Positions 58,848 to 64,000 of a DNA stretch of 64,000 nucleotides are shown here, one piece after another (position 1 is the stretch's first letter; the number at the start of each line of letters is the position of its first letter). Position numbers and translations under genes: made by a program. The notes under the pieces are model-generated. The model worked only from the letters and a program-made list of their open reading frames with translations, ran no database searches and was not told the DNA's origin. The DNA is from CAVWSM01 sp963799425 (GTDB lineage: Bacteria; Actinomycetota; Actinomycetes; Jiangellales; Jiangellaceae), in NCBI GenBank assembly GCA_963799425.1, contig CAWCXA010000007.1, positions 248,001-312,000 on the forward strand. The letters are read 5' to 3'.

Positions 58848-59869
58848 GCGAGCGTCGTCGTGGACTTGGGCGCGGGCTCGGCGCGTTGATCCCGACCAGT
58901 CCAGCAGCACACGAGACGAAGTCGGCGTCCCCGGTGGATGTCTTCTTCCCCTCGCGACACGGGGACACCTCGCTGGCCACAATCGGTGTCCCGTCGGTGG
59001 TGTCGATGGACGGTGACGTCCCGCCACCAGCGATCGACGGCCTGGTCCCGGTGGCAGGTGTCTCTTTCGCGGAGATTCCGGTAGACGCGATCAGCCCCAA
59101 CCGGAAGCAGCCGCGGCAGATCTTCGACGATGATGCGATGGAGGAGCTCGTCCACTCCATCAAAGAGGTCGGTCTGCTGCAGCCGATCGTCGTACGGGAA
59201 ACAGCCCCCGGATCATACGAGCTGGTAATGGGGGAGCGTCGTTGGCGTGCGACCCGCGATGCAGGACTCGACACCATCCCGGCGTTGGTCCGCACCACGA
59301 GCGACGACGACATGCTGCGCGACGCGCTGCTGGAGAACCTGCACCGCGCCCAGCTCAACCCACTCGAGGAAGCGGCTGCCTACCAGCAGTTGTTGGACGA
59401 CTTCGGCTGCACGCAGGACGTCCTGGCCGAGCGCATCAAGCGCTCTCGCCCGCACATCAGCAACACCCTTCGGCTACTGAAGCTCCCTCCGCTGGTGCAA
59501 CGCCGACTTGCGGCCGGGGTGCTCAGCGCGGGGCACGCACGAGCGCTCCTCGGTCTCCCGGACGCCGCGGCACAGGAGCGGCTGGCTCAGCGGATCGTCG
59601 CGGAGGGCCTGTCCGTCAGGGCGGTCGAAGAGATCGTCATGCTGGGTGGCGACGGCGACAAGCCGGCACGCGCTCCTCGAGTGCCGAAGCCTGTCGCCCC
59701 TCGACTTGCCGACATCGCGACCTTGTTGTCCGATCGACTGGACACGCGGGTCAAGGTGGACCTCGGTCGGTCCAAGGGAAAAGTCACCATCGAGTTCGCG
59801 TCGATCGACGACCTGGAGCGCATCGTTGGAGCGATCGTCCCCGAGGGCCAGCCGATGGGTGAGGTCTAG
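58844..59869 (+). CDS. parB: Chromosome partitioning protein ParB
   Basis: A 341-residue CTP-dependent DNA clamp. N-terminal RRGLGRGLGALIP interacts with ParA. The CTP-binding motif is VMGERRWRATRDAG, and the HTH is seen as LAERIKRSRPHISNTLRLLKLP. The C-terminal dimer domain includes ADIATLLSDRLDTRVKVDLGRSKGKVTIEF in parts. GTG overlaps parA. A terminator hairpin and two parS sites follow. Confidence 0.97.
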   Translation: MSERRRGLGRGLGALIPTSPAAHETKSASPVDVFFPSRHGDTSLATIGVPSVVSMDGDVPPPAIDGLVPVAGVSFAEIPVDAISPNRKQPRQIFDDDAMEELVHSIKEVGLLQPIVVRETAPGSYELVMGERRWRATRDAGLDTIPALVRTTSDDDMLRDALLENLHRAQLNPLEEAAAYQQLLDDFGCTQDVLAERIKRSRPHISNTLRLLKLPPLVQRRLAAGVLSAGHARALLGLPDAAAQERLAQRIVAEGLSVRAVEEIVMLGGDGDKPARAPRVPKPVAPRLADIATLLSDRLDTRVKVDLGRSKGKVTIEFASIDDLERIVGAIVPEGQPMGEV

Positions 59870-59885
59870 CACCACGCAGAGGTAG

Positions 59886-59915
59886 GAAGGCCCGCGCCGC
59901 ACGGCGTGGGCCTTC
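59886..59915. terminator. Terminator after parB
   Basis: GAAGGCCCGCGCCG (59886-59899) pairs with CGGCGTGGGCCTTC (59902-59915), all 14 positions when one G-U wobble is allowed; inner pairs would open to form the loop. It stands 16 nt after the parB stop. It has only a weak T-run. Confidence 0.7.
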
Positions 59916-59975
59916 TGCTTGAAGGCTCTCCCCCGAACCGGCTCCAGGTAGGCCAGCAGTGAAGCAGTGAGCACA

Positions 59976-59991
59976 TGTTTCACGTGAAACC
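59976..59991. other. parS: parS site 3
   Basis: TGTTTCACGTGAAACC, exact 14-bp core at 59977-59990, in the intergenic region after parB. Confidence 0.95.
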
Positions 59992-60021
59992 ATCCCGACG
60001 GCGAGGCCACAACGAAACGCT

Positions 60022-60037
60022 CGTTTCACGTGAAACC
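60022..60037. other. parS: parS site 4
   Basis: CGTTTCACGTGAAACC, exact core at 60023-60036, 46 bp from site 3. The region between parB and the ligand gene on the other strand (59870-60132) holds no gene. Confidence 0.95.
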
Positions 60038-60132
60038 ACGGCGATGCCTGAGTCCACGCGACCATGCGGCCCCTGCGCTGGGCTGGCGCGCGGCCGGGCG
60101 GTCGCCGGGGCGGCCGGAGCGGGCGCGTCGCC

Positions 60133-61119
60133 TCACGCGATGTTTAGAGAGCCCGAGCCAGTGGGCTCAGCGTCGCGGTGTGTCGCTTCCACCAGCAGAT
60201 CCCGAAGCACGACCCCGAACTCCAGCCCAGCAGCGGCGACCGCCTGCGGCAGCAGTGATGTCTCGGTCATCCCCGGCGCAACGTTGACCTCGAGGAACCA
60301 CGGCATGCCCGACTGGTCCACGATGAGGTCGCTTCGCGACAGATCCCGCAGTCCCAACAGCGTGTGGGCGGCCACTGCGACATCCGCTGCGGCCTTCGCG
60401 GTTGCTTCGGTCAGGCGGGCGGGCGCGAAGAACTCCGTCTCACCGGCCGTATAGCGGGCCTGGTAGTCGTAGATCCCCGATGTTGGAACGATCTCCACGG
60501 CAGGCAGTGCTCGCGGCCCGTCACCAGAGTCGATGACGGTGACGGCGACCTCGGTGCCACCAACGAACCGCTCGAGCAAGGCCAGGTCTCCGTACGCGAA
60601 GCAGCCCACCATCGCCGAGGGCAACTGTTCCGGCGCGTGTACCACCGAGCATCCGAGGGCGGAGCCGGCGCGGGTTGGCTTGACCACCAAGGGCAGCCCC
60701 AGCGTGTCGACAACAGCGGCCAGGACGGACGTCGCACCCAATTCACGGAACGTCGAGTGAGGCAGCACGACCCCCGCCGGCGTAGCCAACCCGGCAGCGG
60801 CTACGACGTGCTTCGCAGCTGCCTTGTCGAAGGCGACTCGGCACGCGGACGGCCGAGCGCCGACGTACGGGATCCGTAGGAGCTCGAGGACGTCGCGCAG
60901 CGAACCGTCCTCGCCTTGCTCGCCGTGCAGCAACGGCAGGACCGCGGTGGGCGGATCGGCGACAAGCATCGGCAAGAGGCCGGCGTCGACATCACGCAGC
61001 TCGGCTTCGACGTTGACACCACGGAGCGCCTCAACAGCCCGACGGCCGGAGCGCAAGGACACGTCTCGCTCGTGGGACAGCCCCCCGGCAAGCACGACAA
61101 CACGATCGAGGTCGCTCAC
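60133..61119 (-). CDS. ddl: D-alanine-D-alanine ligase family ATP-grasp protein
   Basis: A 328-residue ATP-grasp ligase expected to make the D-Ala-D-Ala end of peptidoglycan precursors. It has VVLAGGLSHERDVSLRSGRRA, VLPLLHGEQGEDGSLRDVLELL, LPLVVKPTRAGSALGCSVV and the C-terminal substrate motif WFLEVNVAPGMTETSLLPQA (with NVAPGMT in place of NTxPGMT). A second ddl elsewhere in the genome is likely, since this locus beside parB is separate from the usual ddl site. ATG at 61119 follows GGAGG. Confidence 0.88.
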   Translation of the reverse strand: MSDLDRVVVLAGGLSHERDVSLRSGRRAVEALRGVNVEAELRDVDAGLLPMLVADPPTAVLPLLHGEQGEDGSLRDVLELLRIPYVGARPSACRVAFDKAAAKHVVAAAGLATPAGVVLPHSTFRELGATSVLAAVVDTLGLPLVVKPTRAGSALGCSVVHAPEQLPSAMVGCFAYGDLALLERFVGGTEVAVTVIDSGDGPRALPAVEIVPTSGIYDYQARYTAGETEFFAPARLTEATAKAAADVAVAAHTLLGLRDLSRSDLIVDQSGMPWFLEVNVAPGMTETSLLPQAVAAAGLEFGVVLRDLLVEATHRDAEPTGSGSLNIA

Positions 61120-61176
61120 ATCGCCTCCTTAAACGACGGCCGTAATCCAGCGATCCACCAGACGATCGACCACGAA

Positions 61177-62514
61177 TCAGGACAAGTTAGGTGCCGGTCC
61201 GTCGAACTCTTGGCGACCGAGGGCTGCGGCGACACCGAACGTCTCCCGCAGCTCCAGCTCTTCCTCAATGACGGCGGCGAGTCGCCGGATGCCTTCACGG
61301 ATGCGTTCTGGCGTCGGATAGCAGTACGACAGTCGCATCGACCGCGACCCAAAACCGTCGGCGTAGAAGGCAGTGCCCGGCACGAAGGCGACTCGGTTGG
61401 TGATCGCGCGGGGGAGCATTGCCTTGGCGTCGAGTCCCGCAGGGAGGGTTGCCCACACGTAGAAGCCGCCGGCCGGACGAGTCCACTGCGCGGCGGCCGG
61501 GAACATGTCGTCAAGTGACGTGAGCATGGCGTCACGCCGTTCGCGGTACATCTCGCGAAAGGCCTTCACCTGCTCGAACCACGGCTGCGTCGCCAGATAG
61601 CGAGACACGGCGAGCTGGCTGAAGGTCGGCGGACACAGCACACTTGCCTCGGCCGCTAGCACCAACTTCTCACGCACGCCATGCGGAGCAACCGCCCAAC
61701 CAACCCGAAAACCGGGCGCGAAAGTCTTGGAGAACGACCCAAGATAGATGACGCCGTCCGGGTCGTCGGCGCGCAACGCCCGTGGCACAGACCCGTCAAA
61801 ACCGAGCAATCCGTACGGATCGTCCTCAAGCACCAGCACACCGGCCGACTGGCAGATCTCCAGCACCTCGTGCCGCCGGTCGACCGACAACGACACTCCG
61901 GCGGGGTTGTGAAAGTTCGGGATCGTGTACAGGAACTTGACCCGCTGGCCGGTCGCTGCCGCGGCATCCAGCGCCTCACGCAGCCGGTCCGGGACCAGCC
62001 CGTCGGCGTCCATCTCCACATGCACGACGTGGGCCTGGTAGGCCCGGAACGTGCCGAGTGCGCCCACATATGAGGGTGCTTCGGCGAGTACGACATCGCC
62101 GGGATCGATGAAGACGCGAGTCACCAAGTCGAGCGCGTGCTGCGAGCCGACGGTGACCACGACATCGTCCGGGTGCGCGGTGATCCCAGCCAGACGCATG
62201 ACATCGCAGATCTGATCCCTCAAGCCCGGGTCACCCTGTCCGGACCCGTACTGCAAAGCCTCCGCACCGCTTTCCTCGACCACGTTGCGCAACATCGACC
62301 CGACGGCATCGAGCGGCAGTCCCGAGATGTTGGGCATTCCCCCTGCCAGGGAAACGACCTCGGGGCGCGACGCGACTGCGAACAGTGCCCGGATCTCTGA
62401 GGCAGCCATTCCCTTGGTGCGCGCGGCATATCGATCGACGTAGTCATCGAGCCGCGATCCGGCGGCGGCGGTCAATCCTTGCTCAGGTCGATCCGGACGC
62501 GCCAGCTCGTCCAC
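61177..62514 (-). CDS. PLP-dependent aminotransferase (class I/II, 2-aminoadipate-aminotransferase-like)
   Basis: A fold type I enzyme of 445 residues. The Schiff-base Lys is in LGSFSKTFAPGFRVGW. Other blocks: VVSLAGGMPN, ALQYGSGQGDPGLRDQI, TVGSQHALDLVTRVF, PNFHNPAGVSLS, EDDPYGLL and RLSYCYPTPERI. The first 35 residues lack the GntR HTH of MocR regulators, so it is a stand-alone enzyme of that clade. Amino donor specificity is unknown. ATG-type start at 62514. Confidence 0.9.
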   Translation of the reverse strand: MDELARPDRPEQGLTAAAGSRLDDYVDRYAARTKGMAASEIRALFAVASRPEVVSLAGGMPNISGLPLDAVGSMLRNVVEESGAEALQYGSGQGDPGLRDQICDVMRLAGITAHPDDVVVTVGSQHALDLVTRVFIDPGDVVLAEAPSYVGALGTFRAYQAHVVHVEMDADGLVPDRLREALDAAAATGQRVKFLYTIPNFHNPAGVSLSVDRRHEVLEICQSAGVLVLEDDPYGLLGFDGSVPRALRADDPDGVIYLGSFSKTFAPGFRVGWAVAPHGVREKLVLAAEASVLCPPTFSQLAVSRYLATQPWFEQVKAFREMYRERRDAMLTSLDDMFPAAAQWTRPAGGFYVWATLPAGLDAKAMLPRAITNRVAFVPGTAFYADGFGSRSMRLSYCYPTPERIREGIRRLAAVIEEELELRETFGVAAALGRQEFDGPAPNLS

Positions 62515-62621
62515 CGTCTCGCCTCCCTAATTCGGCCCGCTCAGCCCATGTGATCACCAAGACGTGTGCTACTACGATGCCGCACAGGTTCACCGACCGA
62601 CGACCGAGGGGTGAGGTCGGG

Positions 62622-63230
62622 GTGTCGCGACGACTTGCGAGCCTGACGCTGGACAACCTTGAGGACATGCCACGGCAGTGCCGACGGTGCGTGTTCTGGG
62701 AGCTCGAGCCCGTCGCGGCGGACCGCGCGGCAGAGTCTGGTGATCCTGGACTCGAGAAGGAAGCCTGGGTCTCGCAAGTACTTCTCGAGTGGGGATCGTG
62801 CGGGCGCATCGCCTACGTCGACGGCACCCCGGTCGGCTACATCTTGTTCGGACCACCGAGCGCCAGCCCGCGTGCGACCGCCTTCCCGACCAGCCCGGTG
62901 AGTCCGGACGCCGCGCTGTTGATGACCGCGTACGTGCTGCCCGACATTGCCGGCACCGGTGTGGGGCGCATGATGGTGCAGGCCGTTGTACGAGACCTCA
63001 TCCACCGCAACGTCCATGCGGTCGAGGCGTTCGGCGACGCACAGTGGGCGGGTACACGATGCGTGCTGCCGGCCGACTACTTGAGGTCGATCGGCTTCAA
63101 GACCATCCGACCGCACCACCGGTGGCCGCGGCTGCGGCTGGAGATGCGTTCGGCAGTCACCTGGCGGGAGGACGTGGAAGTCGCGCTGGAGCGGCTGCTC
63201 GGCCAGCTGCAACCGGCGTCCGCGACATGA
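62622..63230 (+). CDS. GNAT family N-acetyltransferase with N-terminal CxxC motif
   Basis: A 202-residue protein. The N-terminus SRRLASLTLDNLEDMPRQCRRCVFWELEP has a CxxC pair that is conserved in the actinobacterial group beside parB. The GNAT core follows: ILFGPPSASPRA, LLMTAYVLPDIAGTGVGRMMVQAVVRDLI with the acetyl-CoA P-loop region GTGVGR. The substrate is unknown. GTG at 62622 is preferred; ATG at 62578 would add 15 residues. Divergent from the aminotransferase, its 3' end abuts the amidase gene. Confidence 0.85.
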   Translation: MSRRLASLTLDNLEDMPRQCRRCVFWELEPVAADRAAESGDPGLEKEAWVSQVLLEWGSCGRIAYVDGTPVGYILFGPPSASPRATAFPTSPVSPDAALLMTAYVLPDIAGTGVGRMMVQAVVRDLIHRNVHAVEAFGDAQWAGTRCVLPADYLRSIGFKTIRPHHRWPRLRLEMRSAVTWREDVEVALERLLGQLQPASAT

Positions 63231-63231
63231 G

Positions 63232-64000
63232 CTAGCGCGGCGAAGCGTGCGCGAGGTCGGGCAATCGCAGCATGCCGGTAGCCGCGTCACTCTCGCGCGG
63301 CAGGTAGACACGCTGCACCGCGACGACGATGGCCTCCGCGACGACGTCACGGAACACCGGATCTGCAAGGCGCGCCGCATCCCCGGGGTTGCTGACGTAG
63401 CCGATCTCCACCCGTACGGCCGGCATCCGGGTATAGCGCAGCAGATCCCAAGTCTTCGGATGCCAGCGCAGGTCGGCGAAATCCGTGCGGGCCACGATCT
63501 CTCGCTGGATCAGGCCAGCAAACTGCTCACCGATCGCCGAGTAGGCGCCGTATCGGTCGTTGCCGTAGTAGTAGGTGGCCACACCGCCGGCTTCTGGGTT
63601 GGCGTGGGCATCGCAGTGCAGCGACACGAGCAGGTTGGCGCCGGCGTCGTTGGCGAAGCCGGCGCGACTGCGATCATCGAGCGGGACGATGGGCGCCGAG
63701 CCGCGCGTCAGGTAGGTCGTCACTCCCGTGGCGGTGAGACGGCCCTCCACCCGGGCGGCGAGGTCCTCGGCGATGGCCGCCTCTTCTAGCCCGTGGCCAG
63801 CCATGCCCCGGTCCGGCCCGCCGTGTCCCGGGTCGACGACGACAACCTTGCCGGGCAGCGCCGGCCCCGCGCGCCGGATGGCTTCGCTGGCCCGCAGGTG
63901 TTCTGGACGCCCACCGGTCACCAGCGGTGCGAGGCCCGCCAGCGCCTTGAATGTCGCCGGCCCACAGGTGCCGTCGGCCGGCAGCCCGACGTTACGTTGA
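63232..64000 (-). CDS. N-acetylmuramoyl-L-alanine amidase with peptidoglycan-binding domain, 5' end missing
   Basis: A zinc-dependent peptidoglycan amidase (Amidase_3). Zinc-binding motifs include VVVDPGHGGPDRG, LVSLHCDAHAN and VRVEIGYVSNPGDAARL with the catalytic Glu. The frame remains open to the window edge, and the residues before the amidase (RNVGLPADGTCGPATFKALAGL) match the end of a PG_binding_1 domain. So the gene continues outside, and a start at 63921 is unlikely. Location and layout match the amidase found near trxA-trxB-parB in actinobacteria. Confidence 0.92.
   Translation of the reverse strand, partial: QRNVGLPADGTCGPATFKALAGLAPLVTGGRPEHLRASEAIRRAGPALPGKVVVVDPGHGGPDRGMAGHGLEEAAIAEDLAARVEGRLTATGVTTYLTRGSAPIVPLDDRSRAGFANDAGANLLVSLHCDAHANPEAGGVATYYYGNDRYGAYSAIGEQFAGLIQREIVARTDFADLRWHPKTWDLLRYTRMPAVRVEIGYVSNPGDAARLADPVFRDVVAEAIVVAVQRVYLPRESDAATGMLRLPDLAHASPR

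Noticed and set aside
60133..61119. Assignment of the ATP-grasp gene as a vancomycin-resistance-type D-Ala-D-Lac ligase
   Set aside because: The substrate-site motifs look like ordinary Ddl, and there are no vanH/vanX-like neighbours.
1..64000. CRISPR array, prophage or IS element
   Set aside because: No regularly spaced direct repeats, integrase, transposase or phage structural genes were seen; the toxin-antitoxin pair and the inverted repeats alone are not enough.

Overview
The window is chromosomal DNA from a high-GC Gram-positive bacterium (class Actinomycetes) and spans the replication origin. This is supported by the gene order dnaA-dnaN-gnd-recF-dciA-gyrB-gyrA-DUF3566-tRNA-Ile-tRNA-Ala on one side of the origin and rpmH-rnpA-yidD-yidC-jag-rsmG-parA-parB on the other. 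The fhaA-fhaB-pstP-rodA-pbpA-pknB cluster, crgA, a class E sortase, DUF881 and a DLW-39 peptide all point the same way, as do frequent GTG starts and 4-nt GTGA/ATGA overlaps. I cannot name the genus from sequence alone.

Layout, left to right. 0-12.2 kb is an accessory or housekeeping mix: a truncated arginine deiminase, a DUF5926 protein, an RsbW-like ATPase coupled to a GDPD, an FAD-linked oxidoreductase, a sigma factor-ogt operon, a FitAB/VapBC-type toxin-antitoxin pair, a methyltransferase, an AAA ATPase, a membrane protein of unknown function, a rhodanese, an SSI-like lipoprotein, a secreted Cys-rich protein, and an ECF sigma factor with a putative anti-sigma partner. 12.5-24.3 kb holds a bile-acid/arsenite-type transporter with rare TTA codons, an Fpg/Nei glycosylase, aat, a ZIP transporter, an EcsC protein, the pxpABC 5-oxoprolinase operon, a lipoprotein protease, a GT87 glycosyltransferase, a CBM2-like surface protein and a Gfo/Idh oxidoreductase. 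24.3-36.5 kb is the cell-division and signalling block: tRNA-Leu, FHA proteins, PstP, RodA, PbpA, PknB, then pabA, a sortase, DUF881 and CrgA. An mmuM-tetR cassette sits inside this block. 36.5-42.3 kb carries a rhomboid protease, a cyclophilin, a VOC protein, a GMC oxidoreductase and two tRNAs with the DLW-39 gene between them.

42.3-64 kb is the origin core. Genes on either side of dnaA/rpmH point away from the origin. Exact DnaA boxes lie on both sides of dnaA. Four parS sites lie within 3.2 kb around parAB; two of them are inside the rsmG and parA coding sequences, where both read in the same frame as Val-Ser-Arg-Glu-Thr. The right end has a D-Ala-D-Ala-ligase-family gene, a PLP aminotransferase, a GNAT protein and a truncated peptidoglycan amidase.

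I found no phage, IS element, CRISPR array or clearly new multi-gene system. The items most worth a second look are the mmuM-tetR cassette bracketed by 19-bp perfect inverted repeats and controlled by two 18-bp palindromes, the neighbouring SSI-like lipoprotein and secreted Cys-rich protein, the ATPase next to an unrecognised membrane protein, the CBM2-like surface protein, and the parS sites inside coding sequence.
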